A stretch of 64,000 nucleotides of DNA from Cinnamomum chago. Taxonomy: Eukaryota > Streptophyta > Magnoliopsida > Laurales > Lauraceae. The position numbers and the translations under genes were made by a program. The stretch spans positions 32,038,001 through 32,102,000 of the forward strand of contig CP142451.1 in NCBI GenBank assembly GCA_038049695.1, in the 5' to 3' direction. Below, piece by piece: positions 11,448-23,938 of the stretch (the first letter of the stretch is position 1; every line of letters starts with the position of its first letter). The notes under the pieces were generated by a model. The model worked only from the letters and a program-made list of their open reading frames with translations. It searched no databases and was not told the DNA's origin.

Positions 11448-14400
11448 TGTAACGCCTCAATTCCGGATACCGATAAAGTCGTGCGAATATCCGAAGTTGG
11501 CGCGCTACTTCCCGGAAAATCCGAGAACTTTCAAGATCGTAGGTCCGCAATGAGGTCCAATTTAAAACTTTTGGACGATATACTAACATTAGTTAAATTG
11601 CGGAAGTATAGCAAATAATGCGGAAGCAATGAGTATCAATATATGTATTAAATGAGAGCTAAACAGCAGTCTAGTTTAAAGGTGTTAAATGTTAAGAGCA
11701 AATGTTAATTACATTTATGATAACTACCCGGCTCGTTAACAAAATTCTCTCAAACCCAAATTAAAGTAATCTCTCAAAACCCTGGTAGTAGCTCTCCGTC
11801 CTCCGGCTCGACATCGAGGTCAGCTGGGCCCCACGCGAACTCTCCAACTACGGGCGCTTCTACGAGCGCAAGCGCATCCTCTGCGATCTCTGGGTCAAGG
11901 CCTAAGCACCAAAGATGGGTCAGATCTTTTAGATCTGACAAGTCACAGTATACAATATAACATAGGACATATATATCAAAAGAATAGAGACAAGTATGTA
12001 ATTTAAAGAATGACAAGGTAAATGAATTAGGCAGTTGAGCAAGATAAGCATAAGGAATCAGGATAAATGTACAACATCTAATCTACTACAAAATGGCACA
12101 TTCACACGAGCTGGAATACCGCGGGATATTATGCCGAGGCCCTCCCATACTGAACACAGTCGCGGCGGGAAATCTCACCAGTGCTGGGAATTACTAATCC
12201 TGCAAATCACTCATCACACTCATCACTCAAAGACCGGACCCGGTATCACACCGTCCGTCTAACATAGCTCATCATGATAGCTTCTGAACACTCATAATAG
12301 CTCCTACCGGGGATGATCAGTCCACAGGTTGAGCTTAAATCAACCGAGTGAATGTCTACGCCGACTCGAGAATAACTTTAAGGGTTTGTGTCTGTCTAGG
12401 CTTTGCCTTATGTGAACAAGGTCCTAACCAAGTCTCTAAGAGGTTCATATATCCATCTGTTCATGGATTACAATCCAAGTCCGAGCCCACTCGTTAGATC
12501 CATACCAAGGCCCATCAACACATGACCTGGTCTAGAATGGTCCAAACGAGGCAACATATCCATTTCTACTGATAAACATCTCATTCTCATCTAGCATTAG
12601 TTATAATCCCAATATAAACTACTTCTCCAATCTAAGGGTACACACATTCATACTTAGGCCCAATAAGGGCCCGCCTAGCCATAGACACGGGTCAGTGTTC
12701 TCCAAATCATACTATCGGGTCACCTCTAGATATCCTAGGTTCAGGTCATCCATTTCCATTAATTAACAGTTATTAACTACACTAAGGATATGAGAATGAC
12801 AGTAATAAACAAAGTGAAGTATGAACTTCAATAAGGGAATCAATAGGGGAAATACAATAGTCCAACGTAGGTAATGGACCACGTTCAGGTTCGGGTCCAT
12901 CTCCGGTAATTTGATCTCTAAATGAAGTCTCAGATGCCATATGATATTGTGTTTGGTGCTCTTGAGGTTACGGGCATCATTGACGACATTTAATGATTGA
13001 ATCATCTTAGATTAAACGACCAAAATCCTAATCGGTGGTCCCCACGAGTCAAGGTTGAGCCACACCGTTGACTCGGGCTTAGTACATTGATAAATGTCCA
13101 TTTGGATGGTCAATGGGCCCCACAAATGATCAAAACTCCAGAAATGAGAAAACTGAAAAATCATTGAAACTCAGTGTGCTCGGTCGACCTGGGCAGGGCC
13201 CGGTCGACCGGGTACATTGGGGGTTGACCCCCAGGTCGACCTGGTGTGCAGTGTGCTTGGTCGACCTCCTGGCCTGGTGGGTCGACCGAGTGCACTGGAA
13301 AAGACTGGATCAGGCCTCCTGGAAGACTTAACTTGTTTTCAAAGGTTCCCAATGTGTACGGTCGACCTCCTGGCCTGGGTCGTCAACCGCATAAACCAAA
13401 AACCTTGGAAAGAGTGATGTCCCAGCTTTTAGACATTTTTCACTGCATTTCCTGTGTGCTCGGTCGACCTGGCACACAGGATGTCTGGTTTCAGGAGAAA
13501 GACCAACTCTCAGTTGATTTCCTACAAAAACAGTGTGCCCGGTCGACCTGGGCAGGGCCCGGTTTACCGGGTATACTGAAACTCTCAGTCTGCAGAAATT
13601 TTTAACTAAGACCTGTTTTTTTCAAAAATTCAGTGTTCCCGGTCAACCTAGGCAGGGCCCGGTCGACCGGGTACACTGGAACTCAATTCTATAGAAAAAT
13701 CAGGGAAATTAACTGAGACTCAGATTTCCTCAAATTTCAGTGTGCTCGGTTGACCTGGCTGCAGGCCGGTCGACCGGGCACACACAGAACTAGGGAAATC
13801 CAGTTTTTTAGGGTTTTCTCCATTTTAACCCGTTTTTCCTCCAAACTTCCTCCAATCACTCCCAAACGTCACCAAATCATTGAAAACCACTACAATGCCC
13901 ATCATCCAACACTAATTAGGCCCATTGATCTTCCAAATGGGGTGAAACCCATCCATCAATGCCAACCATCCATAAAACTAAGCTCAAAGTAGTTTCTAAC
14001 ACATGAATAATAACATAACTGAACTAATCATCACAGAATCAAATGAAATAGAACATACGTTCTATGTTAAGAGTATAGTGCACTTGTCTTTGAGAAGAGA
14101 AAGTTGTAGAGATAGAGAAGAGAAGAGAAGAAAACCCAATCCAAATGCAAGAGGAAGAAGTAGCAACTCCTAAGTATTCTCCCAGCACAAGAACAATAGC
14201 TCAATCCTAAGTCTAGAAGAGAAATGAGAGAGAGGAAGAAGAGGGAAATGAGAGAGGAATAGTAGTAGGGTTTTCCTTGGGAATAGTGCTGGTTTTATAG
14301 ATTTGGGGATTGGCTAATGACTGAAATGACCTTTGGAGTTGTATAGGATTAGGGTTAGGGTTAGGGGCAAATGAGTCTTTAGGTGGGGAAAGTTCTAGAA

Positions 14401-14653
14401 ATGGTGCTTTTAGGAAAACCCCCCTATAGAAAAAGCTAATTCCTAGCTAGGGCCTCCACCAATCTATTAACCCTAGAATTACAAAAGACTCCCTAAAAAC
14501 CCTATTACTAAAACAACTAGGCTAATCTAACTCAACTTAGGAGAATAATACATAACTACCCTGATTAACCCCTAATTAATATAATTAGCTAGTAATTAAT
14601 ATTATTAGTATTCAAAACTCAATTAGAGGGCCCACGAGGGGTGGGGCCTCACA
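11448..14653 (-). mobile_element. Probable solo LTR (3.2 kb) in the SDR1 intron
   Basis: The segment interrupts sequence that is continuous in SDR2: SDR2 runs straight from exon 2 into sequence matching 14680 onward. In minus orientation it would begin TGTGAGGCCCCACCCC and end GAGGCGTTACA, a TG...CA pair like that of Tekay-type LTRs. No gag, pol or primer-binding site is seen inside, which fits a solo LTR. TGAGG occurs close to both edges (11442-11446 and 14656-14660), but the duplication is offset from the TG/CA ends by 1-2 bases, so the exact boundary is uncertain. Confidence 0.6.
13180..13790. repeat. Array of paired GGTCGACC palindromes (hairpin units)
   Basis: About ten exact GGTCGACC sites lie in 600 bp (for example 13182, 13202, 13234, 13259, 13280, 13360, 13462, 13541, 13661, 13768). 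They are arranged in pairs: a left arm CAGTGTNCCCGGTCGACC, a short TGGGCAGGGCC spacer, and a right arm GGTCGACCGGGTACACTG, so each pair can fold into a strong stem. Pairs recur every ~80-120 bp with AT-richer sequence between them. Confidence 0.85.
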
Positions 14654-16840
14654 AGTGAGGAGAAGGTATAATTAAACAAAACTAAGTTTGCTAGGAGAGT
14701 GAAACAATGAAGGCGCCCCAATTGAACAATTCTATGTAATTGGTGGTAACCATTAGAAAATAAATTAAATGGTATGGATTGGAAATATCATATATCATGT
14801 TTATGTTGGATGAATAAAACTTAAAAGTAAATCCCCCGATGGTGCACTTTTAAATATTGAATTCCTATATAATCTATGCAAATAAACAAGCTCTTAATGA
14901 AATAAGACCAACTGTAGACTGGTTATCTATGCTCTAACTGTAAATCTTATTGGACAAGGGGTAGCTCATTTGGTTTGCAACCCCGCATGTCACCCGGCTA
15001 CACAAGGATTGATCCCTAAATATGCCACTCTTCCCAAGTATGTGGGCTTCTCTCTCCATGTGTGTGGGCAATTCTAGCTTCTGACTTCATGGGCTTCCGT
15101 TCCCACTTGTGTGGGCTCTCTTTCCCATAATATGGACTTCCTCTTTCCACTTATGTGGGATCTATTGGATCTCAACCCCAGGCCGGGCTCCCAATTGTTA
15201 TTACAATCAGCATTTCAGTCATAACGCCTTATTTCAGTCTTTATTCATTTATTGGTAGCGCAACTTACTAGGGGGCCGACACCCATGAGAATACTCACAC
15301 ACACAAGGAGAGACTTGCACACATGAGTAATTGCAACTAATGCAATGCCCAAAGTTTCTTAAAAAAAAAAAAGGAAAAAAAGAATGCAATGGCCAAAGCT
15401 GGGTTCAGCCCACATGCGTCTCAATTGGTATTGGTTTGGGTTTAATTTTCTAATTCAATTGTTACACGTACACCAAACTGACCCGTTTTATTTAACCAAA
15501 GCAATTTTTTCGATCCGGGAATGAACTTTTTTTATGTTATTAGAGGGTGTCCCATCTCTTTGGGCAAGACTAATCCCTGCGCACCTGAGAGAGATCGGGT
15601 AAATCCCCCGTGGATATGGGAATGACTTTCGGGACCCTTTGGATGGATATTGAAGCTCAAATAACATGCATGTTTACCAAATTGGCCGAGTTAAAACAAG
15701 CTTAGGGCCGGCCCAATCCATTCACACCCCCAAACCTTCCTAGTTCATGCCACGTGTACTTTTCATCACAAATATGACCGACAATTCCAACTGGGAGTCA
15801 CCTGTTTGGACGAAACCGGTTCCATCAACTGGTGTGCTGGTGTGGGATAGTGAGTCCCCACTCAAAAGTCGAGCCAGGACATAGATTAGTTGAATTCTAA
15901 ACAAGTCGCCATCCATCAAATCATGTCACGATGGAACAAGGGGATGTTTTCACATTTTTTGGGTTGTCTTCATGACTCGCACATGGGACCTCCTGTACAA
16001 CTTTAACTAGTTGCAGCTTGCAGGAGGACAAAATGAAAAAAAAATGTGTGAGAAAGTATGGGTAAAGAATTATTTTGTGCAAAGTCACCACCACTCTTTA
16101 GTAATGATGTTTTTGTTTTGGGGTGGGGGGCAAAGTCACCACCACTCTTTAGTAATGATGTTTTTTGTTTTTTTTTTTTTTTTTTTTTTGGGTTGGGGTG
16201 GGGGGGTTAAATTGCAAAAGAATCTCACTAAGAAAGGGATTTAACAAGAAATTCCCCAAAAGAAACCAATCGAAACAGCACCAAAAAGAGACTCTGTACA
16301 CCCATAAAGAAGAGAAACCATGAAGGACTAAATCAACTTAGGACCTGTTTATGCAGTTGATGGAAAGCCTAATCCTACGCGTTTTCCACTTGGTTCCTAC
16401 CACAGTGTAGCTGCACAAACTGAGTCCTAGAAGAAAAGAAGCGGCAGCAAGTCGTTCCTTGCAGCCAAGAACATATCCTTCTCTAGCCAGTTTAAGATTT
16501 TGTGGGCGTTATTTCATGTTACAGTCAATTGAAATCAGCGATATCAGTGATAAAAATGGGATACAGTTTGATCAAATGAGATTATCAACCAATATGCTCC
16601 TTATTTGTTCAATTCATATTGGGCTGACAAGAGATAGAAAGGATTTTTTTTAAAAATTAAAAAATTGGCTAAAAGAAATAGAAAGGATTGTACCAAAATT
16701 CCTAAACATATGATTGACTGTATAACTGATATATATGAAAAGGAACTACTGAATGACATCAAACATTACAATCACCCTAAGAAGAAGACAAAATTTAAAC
16801 AAGGGTCATGGAATTTGGAGTAGATATTAGCCGAGCTTAC
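14654..16840. other. Remainder of the SDR1 intron
   Basis: The stretches 14654-14818 and about 15620-15750 are recognisable counterparts of the SDR2 intron (words such as GAATGACTTTC and GTTTGAACAAGC). Between them is inserted sequence including the SINE at 14952. At 16080-16170 a 51-bp tandem duplication (CAAAGTCACCACCACTCTTT) is followed by a T/G-rich run. No coding exon is seen. Confidence 0.6.
14952..15195 (+). mobile_element. tRNA-derived SINE, most complete copy
   Basis: It starts GGACAAGGGGTAGCTCATTTGG, where TAGCTCATTTGG resembles a pol III A box, and ~40 bases on has GGATTGATCCC, a B-box-like motif. The body repeats phrases about CCACTTGTGTGGG. Two truncated relatives lie on the minus strand at about 19810-19930 and 42661-42800, both ending in an A-run on their own sense strand. 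The family assignment is by pattern only. Confidence 0.55.
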
Positions 16841-16880
16841 CTTCTGATAACAAGAGAGAGAGAGCAGAGCTGCTTCCCAT
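16841..16880 (-). pseudogene. SDR1 exon 1
   Basis: ATG at 16880 and MGSSSALS-like codons, ending at a GTAAGC donor. It is the counterpart of SDR2 exon 1 but two bases longer in a GA repeat, which puts exon 2 out of frame and brings a stop immediately after the splice. Confidence 0.7.
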
Positions 16881-18198
16881 GGTTTGACTTGAGGCCTGTT
16901 GCTCTCCAACTTCCATGCTTTGTAAGAGTTTCTCACCTTTTAATGGTCCTTATTATTATCAGCCTTCATAGGCTGAATAGTCATCCACAAATAATTCATG
17001 TGTGGGGCCCACTTTTGCTGGGTCCATATGAATATGAGTCAGTGTCACCTCGATCGAATGAAAGTGACCCACTTCCTATGCGCAAGAGAGAGATGCAATT
17101 ATAGAGATTCTGATTTCTGATCGAGCACACGCACAGCTCACCCTCGAACGTGCGTTGGTTTGGTATGACATTGGTCGAGACATTAAACTCTGAAGATTAA
17201 GAATTCAAGGTTAAACTTATAGATAATCCTATTCCACATCCCAACCTGTCCATCCCTCTGCCTCCCTTTCATGTCAAAAGAGCCATCTGCTTATATGGCA
17301 CATCCACATCTGAATATGAGGAAGAAATCTGGTCTATAAATACCTTTATACCCAAAGGATTTGAATTGAAGAAATTGGGTGTGGTCCATGTTTTGGAACC
17401 ATTCTTAATCTGATTTGTCAAGACCCAAAAAAAACAAAAATCAGATCCGGTTAAGGTCCACAGGTTTCATGTCCAAAGACACTAGCAGCAATGACATATG
17501 ACCATACATTGTATCTTTATATCAGGTCTATATTAAATGTTTTATGCCAAATGTATTTAGGTTTGATTCTGGTTAGAGTCCAAGGCTCCAAGCCCCTTAT
17601 TCCAGCCTGGGTCTGTAATTTATATTCAGGTTTCAGCAATGGGTCCTTAAATTTATACTCAGCTCAGATTCCAGAATACACGCCTTCCTACTAGTAATAT
17701 CAGTTCAGATCGAAGTAAACTCGACCTAAGCCCAAACTAGCATTATTTTTCTTCTTGGGGCAGTAGTGTACTCTGCAAATTAGGGATAGGGATTATGACC
17801 CTTTTGTCCTGGCAGTCTCATTCATTAGCCTGGCGTATATTCATAAAATACATAGAAATTCATCATGAAATGAGCTCCACCATAGTATTATTAAAGAGGC
17901 AATGGTGAAATCTATGAGGTGAGGGTGAATGATATAGGCTGGAAATGTAGATTGAACTTTAACTTCCCAATATAATAAATTAGTAGGGTGATTGCTCCGT
18001 ATTTAATTCTCAGCTTATATCGATTCAATTTTCATTGAAAAGAGAGGTTATTTGATTGTCATTTTTGTATATTCATATTAAATTCTTCATAAGTTCCAAT
18101 CTCTTCTTTCTTCTGATGCTTGTTTTTGTTTATTTTTGCATTTCTCTACATTTGTCACCCTCAACACCTAATTTTCCCTTTTGAAAAATGAAATATGT
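16881..18198. other. Spacer between the two SDR copies
   Basis: 16881-17000 is the SDR1 leader/promoter side (counterpart of 20493-20640). From about 17100 to 18090 I see no gene, only AT-rich sequence. From 18090 the downstream flank of the SDR2 unit begins. Confidence 0.5.
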
Positions 18199-18543
18199 AT
18201 AGTCCCTCTGGGCCAGCCGACCGGGATTTGCACCCCCCCTGCGCGCGATATACACGCAGGATGCGCGTCGCGGACGCCCGCCCGGTTAAACGATTTCCGG
18301 ACCCAGCATCCTGGGTTGGGCCTGGCTCACGTGCGCGCATAGGGCCCATGGCAAAAGCCTACAAAGATTCTTAAAGTGTAAAGGAATGAAAACACATATA
18401 AACCCACGTCAAAAGTTGAACTTGAGCAATGTGGGATGTGTTGATTCCAAAAGCCTACACAACCCATAAAGTAAACAAGAAGAAGGGACAAAACAACTTT
18501 TTCAAAAACCACCTTTAGAATTTTTGAAACAAAAAACCCAACA
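18199..18543 (-). mobile_element. Truncated LTR fragment joined to SDR2
   Basis: On the minus strand it begins TGTTGGGTTTT exactly after the DGGY codons of SDR2 and matches the first ~345 bp of the solo LTR at 26710-27564, including the GC-rich block with GCGCGCGAT-like sequence. It stops mid-LTR and runs straight into the SDR downstream flank, so the rest of the LTR and the SDR 3' end were deleted together. Confidence 0.8.
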
Positions 18544-20492
18544 ATAACCTCCATCAACCACCAGGTTGTGCCCATTCACATACCTGGACTCATCACTCCC
18601 CAGGTAAAGAGCAGCTTGAGCGATGTCCTCAGCCTCAAGTGTGGCACCCTTTAATATGGAACAAACACTTGCTTTTTTTGCTATCTCTTCTTCCCCCATA
18701 TTAAATACAGAGCTAGTCATAGTGCTTGGAACCAAATAGGGGGAAACACAGTTCACCCGAATACCGAACTGACCGAGCTCAACGGCAGCATTCTTGGTGA
18801 GCCCAACCACCGCATGCTTTGAGCTAGTGTATGCATGAGGGGTGATTCCACTTATTATTGAGGCTTGGCTAGAAGTATTTATAATGCTCCCACAACGAGT
18901 GGGGATCATGACTCGAGCCGCATGTTTGGTGCCCAAGAACACGCCGATCACATTGGTGCCAAGGACCCTCTCGAAGTCCGACTTGTTGCTCTCGATTTGG
19001 GGTGATTAATCATGCCTGCATTGTTGAACATGATGTCCAGTTTCCCGTGCATGGAAACTGTTGCATCCACGGCATTTTGGATGTTGTCTTCTTTAGTTAC
19101 GTCGCAATGGATGAAAGAGGCACCCTGGGGACTAAGTTCTTTGCAAACAGCTTGGCCAATTTCTTCATTAAGATCAGCAATGACAACTTTGGCACCATGC
19201 TGGCTAAACAACTTAGCTGTGCATGCGCCTATGCTGCCCGCGCCTCCAGTAATTATTGCTACTTTCCCTTCCAGTCTGTACTTGCAAGTGTCACAAGGTA
19301 TGACAATGACAAAGGACATTTATTAAGGGTGAAGCTATGAACAAAGCTGACTCTACTAGGAGAATGAAAACAATGAAGGCAATCCAATTGAAAAATTCTA
19401 TCAAATTGGTGGCACCACTAAAAAGAAGGGGTGTGGATTGGAATCATCACATGTCATGTTAATTTATGGAAGATGAATAAAACATCGGAATGACTTTCAG
19501 GACGGTTGGCTGGATTGAAGCCTAAAATCAAATAACTCGCATGTTAACTAAATTGGCCAAGTTTGAACAAGCTTAGGCCCAGCCCAATCCAAGCAAGACC
19601 CCAAGTACCTTCATAGTTAACACCACATGTACTTTAGCTTAAAAGTATCAGCAATGTGTTTGATAACATTTTGAAAAAGATGTTTCAGAAGAGTGAAGAA
19701 CGATATCTGTGACACGTTTATGTTGTTCGAAGCTTAGGCCAGCTGACGTGGGACTCGAGGAAATTCATAAATTACAAGTCAATAGCCAAGAGATGGATGA
19801 ATTTTTTTTTTCACCTCACCAAGCTGGTTGGACTGGGGCCAAGTTAGCCTACACTTATTAGAAAAAGAGCCACGCAAGTGCGAAGAGGAGCCCACAAATG
19901 TGGGCAAAAGTGGCATACCTATCCTTGGTTAGACAGCAAAATAAAAAAGGAAAAGAATTAATTCACTACCTTTTATTTCAGCTTTAACATCCAAACAACA
20001 GTGAACTCATTTTCCTTTTTCCGGTTGAAACAATAAAGAAGTAAAAAGGTCTTGTCACGGTCTTACTTTTACTCCTCTCTTCCTGCTTCTTTTGCTAATT
20101 AAATTGGCACACCAGGGATCTATTTATCAGTTATCAAGAGGGACTCGAGACTTTTTTTCAGTGGGAGGGAGAAATATCATTGGGGAAAATCTTTTTCTTG
20201 TAGCCCCAACAGGCAACGGGCAACAGGCACTATAAGAAGCCTTCCTCGCAGTCAATAACATCTACTTTTTCTAGCTTAGCATATTGTTTTATGGGAGTTT
20301 TGTATGCTTATGTATAAAGGTGGATTGAGAAATTCCACGTATGAGAGAATTTAGAAATTCTCAAAAAAGGAATTCCCCAAAAAAAAAAAAAAAAAAAACC
20401 ATGTCTTTGTGAATAAGGACATGGAATTTGGAGTAGATATCAACTTCTGCTTACCTTCTAGCAACAAGAGAGAGAACAAAGTTGCTTCCCAT
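18544..20492 (-). pseudogene. SDR2: short-chain dehydrogenase/reductase pseudogene
   Basis: Same SDR family as SDR1. Exon 1 is 20455-20492 (ATG at 20492, MGSNFVLSLVAR, donor GTAAGC). Exon 2 is 19275-18544 after a TACAG acceptor, giving RLEGKVAIITGG. The cofactor loop TGGAGSIG, CDVTKEDN, NNAG, the catalytic YTSSK and VNGHNLVVDGGY are present. Two lesions: ~10 bases are missing after the NNAG-MINHPK segment, which shifts the frame and splits exon 2 into two frames (19275-18948 and 18951-18544); and the last ~13 codons are replaced by an LTR fragment. Apart from that shift the two halves read well, so inactivation looks recent. Confidence 0.85.
19276..20454. other. SDR2 intron
   Basis: An ~1.2 kb intron between the TACAG acceptor and GTAAGC donor on the minus strand. 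It contains a truncated minus-strand SINE relative at 19810-19930 and an A-rich run near 20378-20398. No exon is seen inside. Confidence 0.6.
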
Positions 20493-21073
20493 AGTTTTAG
20501 ACTTGAGGCCTGATGCTCCCTGTGCATATGAAAGTTTTTGGCCTTTTTATGATCAGTCTTCACAGGTTAAATATTCATCCACAGATAATTCATTCAAGTC
20601 TAAGCTTTCAGTTCCAGGCCCACGTGTTAGGGCACCTTTCATTCCTTATAATTACTTATTAGTACCATTAGGTTAATCTTGTTTATATTTTGTACGTGTG
20701 TGGGTTCTCACTTGGCTTGAGTTGAAGGAAAAAAAAAAACCGTATTGGAGGTGGACCAATCCATGTATAAAATCATGGAAGATCCAAACTACCTTGTCAT
20801 AATTTATAAGAGCAACGTACACATTCATATGGTGTCATGATTCATGACACATATCCGTAGATTATGATTAAATGAAGAACGCAGAATCACAATGATATAT
20901 CTTAAATCAAAATCCACTACAGAATCCATTTTTGTTATTTTGGGTGTAACATGCACCATTTTTTTATTTTGTAGAGAGTTGCTCCATCATCTCATGGGAT
21001 GAAAAGAAGATACTAGGACAGCTAAAGAATATGATAGCCGACCATACTTTATCGTTGATACTCGATAGTTTCA

Positions 21074-21107
<34 letters not shown>

Positions 21108-23938
21108 ATTTTGGCCCCTTTCACTTTTGCGGCTTTGTCCATAAGATAACCTTTATGAGCCACAGAAAACCCACCTCCTTTTGACCGAGATTGAGATGTT
21201 TTTCTATAAGTACTATTGGAGTTTTTATGGACTAAAATGCCCTATATTGCACAAATGGTAACCTCTGGTTGGATTAGAATTTAGAAAGAGAACGTATCAA
21301 TGCGATATCTCACGTTTTATAATTTTATTCGATATCACACAGTCAAATATGTTTTAGTCCAAAAAAACTATACGAATACATGTGGGGGAGTATCTCAATT
21401 TTTGTCACTATAGCCGGAGTTGTCCACGGCTAAAAGTTACCGTAAGGCAAAAATCCCATTTATTTTTTTCAAGAAAATATCAAAATAAAAAAAATAACTA
21501 AGAATGTATGCTTTTATTTTTTGAAGAAATAAAACATCTGGATTTTATCATGATTTAATTGTGACATTATCATGATTATGTTGCAATAAATTGAACTTAT
21601 CAAGTTAATATTTTGATTGGATAAAAGAAAATTTGGGAGATATTTTAAGGGAAATGTCCCGCAAACATATAAAGATTAATGAAAAATATTGGAGACACTG
21701 ACAGGTGCTTCACTCCACCTTCATAAATACATCTCACAAATAACATGTACCAATTTGTTTATTGCACGTACGTCCACCATGGATCTCAGCAGATGAGTGA
21801 TTTATGCCATTGAAGTTTTCATGAATAGCGACTTCATTCACTGTGGCTCACCACTCAACCCTGAATGAATTGACAGAACACCCAATTTGGCTCATTTCTC
21901 ATCTTGACATACGCACCACTTGATTCAGTCTCTCAAAATAGTGTACAGTACGTGTGTAGTATATAAGGATGTAAATGGGTCTCCGATTCTCCGATTACTC
22001 AGAGGTTCTGATCTGTTAAAAATTAGGTTTGGATACTTATTTAGGCTCCAATAAGTAAATAGGTCGAGTTCTGGTTCCACCTTAGTTCGGACCCGTGGAC
22101 TCGAGACCCGACATCTATATTACCTCAATTTTCGAAAATCTCTCATAAAAACCATGTTTTTTTAATATCATTCTCTTTTTATACCCGAACCCGGATCCAG
22201 ACCCATCCCATATATGGTTCTGGTTCCGATTCCAGAACCAAGAAACCGGTAGTACAGTGCTAAAAAGGACTGTTAATTTTTTAGGGTACCAAATCAACTG
22301 TTTTTTTCTTCTTTTTTTTGGGTAATGACTACTGTTAGGATGATTTGATGAAGATTAGTTTTCCTAACTTCTATTAATAATGATACCTTTCTATCCCTCT
22401 GACCACATGGAAACGGATCCCCTGTTTCCTCCAAACAGTGGGGCGAATCAGGGGAGGACAAGCGGGGGGTGTCTCATCTGCTAGGCGAACAGAATGTTTT
22501 CCATTCGTTGGAAAAGTTCCTTGCAAATGCTATTCTTTTCCTTGTACACTATATCTTAGAATGTGAAATATCAACATTACGAACTTAGGTTTGTTTGTAT
22601 ACACGAGTTAAATTCTTGGGAATTTTACCAATGAGTACTGATGAGGTGAATAATCTAGGATTAGGAGAGGCATAGACCGGAGCACCCCTTCCCTGTCCTA
22701 GGATTTAATTTACATTGATAGATGGGTAATTGTTAAAGAGCGGATGATTTTATGCCCCCTTTTTAGATCGTCACGCGTAGCCTTCTCACTTTTTAGCCTC
22801 TTTAATAAAAAGACATTATTTAGAAACCTTGGGTATTTAATTACTTCCTGGCGGAACAAGCAGGTCAGTTTCCATATACAGCATGTAGAAGCCAAGTCAC
22901 CTAAAGTTAGATCTAGAGATGCAAACGGGTATGATCAAAGGCAGAATCAGACTAGATCCAAACCCGGATCGGTCTTAATTATAGATCTAGTTCTGATTCC
23001 AAATCCAAATGTGGCACAAAACTTATGTGTGGTGTCTGGATCCAGCATAAAACTCAAAACGATGGATTTAGTTCCGGACCCTAATCCTAAATAAGATGTA
23101 GAGTGGATTAGTATAACTAGATATAAGAGCTTCAGTTGTTGTTGTTGTTTTTTTTTTTTTTTTTTTTTTTTTTTCAAACATACAAGTAGGACTATTTATT
23201 GGCATGTGATAAAAGTTAAGTATACTGTGAAATAATATAATTCAAGCTATATGGACTGTATATATAATATTTGAATGTAATCATTTTGTATCTAGATCTT
23301 CAAATACAAAATGCCTTTCTCGGCCTTTTTAGCTAAGATCTTTAAATACAAGGATCCGGTTTCAGATGCCAATGTTCTAGATCCTATGTGGATGGATTCA
23401 GATTTGGATTCAAAACTTGGTTTTTAATTAATATTATTTTGTCATGCAATGGGTGGGGCCGTGACACAGCCTGTCAAAGACCAGACCATTTAATTTCAGT
23501 CCAAATATTCTGGCCCACACCCTTGAAAGTTGTCCCGAGTGCAGCCAATTTTTAAAACATATGCTGTACTTAGGGGCGGAGAAGAAAATTCTTGGGAGGG
23601 CCACATATAAAAAAAGGCATGTAGTTTTCAAATATTTATAAGGGCGTTTTTGAAAATTTTGGAAGGGCCATATATATATATATATATATATATATAACTA
23701 TAAAAAATTTTAAAAGATAAAGGGGTTTTCTGAGATTTCTTTTGTTGGGGGCGGTGTGGGGCCATGGCACCCACCCACCGAATACAATGAGCTGGGCTCA
23801 CATTGGCCATGGCTGGGCCCAGCAGATCAAAAACACTCTTATGAAAAATTCTCTATTGATAGATGCTTTTCATTTGAACCTGTTTGGTTTATTAAATATC
23901 AACTTTATTCATATTTCATACATGTTTAAATTATACAA
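20493..23938. other. Intergenic region between SDR2 and the PQQ pseudogene
   Basis: The first ~150 bases correspond to the SDR leader. After that no coding exon is seen on either strand. Simple repeats: TA run ~21077-21100, T run ~23147-23174, TA run ~23669-23696. Two stretches (about 21965-22260 and 22915-23095) share the GATGNAAANGGG...CCNAACCCGGATC style of a dispersed non-coding repeat in opposite orientations. Confidence 0.5.

Larger units (their letters stand above)
653..16880 (-). pseudogene. SDR1: short-chain dehydrogenase/reductase pseudogene split by two LTR insertions
   Basis: This is a classical NAD(P)-dependent SDR of the plant secoisolariciresinol dehydrogenase / xanthoxin dehydrogenase-like group (SDR110C type). 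Such enzymes oxidise alcohols of lignans, terpenoids or hormone precursors; the substrate cannot be told here. Exon 1 is 16841-16880 (ATG at 16880, donor GTAAGC). Exon 2 runs 11397-10868, is interrupted by the Tekay element, and resumes at 900-653. Visible motifs: the cofactor glycine-rich TGGTGGIG, CDVT, NNAG, the active-site YTSSK, and the C-terminal SRYVNGHNLMVDGGYT. It is broken: exon 1 has two extra bases in a GA run relative to SDR2, which shifts the frame; one base is missing after DFER; further shifts occur near GRII; and the retrotransposon sits between VRVN and VSPY. It is a head-to-tail paralogue of SDR2 at 18544-20492. Confidence 0.85.

Noticed and set aside
10951..11553. 200-residue plus-strand frame at SDR1 (and similar at 19002-19340)
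   Set aside because: It is antisense to SDR exon 2. The minus strand carries the cofactor and active-site motifs.
13113..13605. Open frames across the GGTCGACC array
   Set aside because: They are by-products of the repeated palindromes. The protein is a repeat of Gly-Arg-Pro-Gly words with no family resemblance.
13180..13790. CRISPR-like array
   Set aside because: The repeats are inverted pairs with unequal spacing, there are no uniform unique spacers, and the genome is eukaryotic.
14341..14370. Telomere-like TTAGGG repeats
   Set aside because: Only two or three units, and the usual plant telomere unit is TTTAGGG. Chance within LTR sequence.
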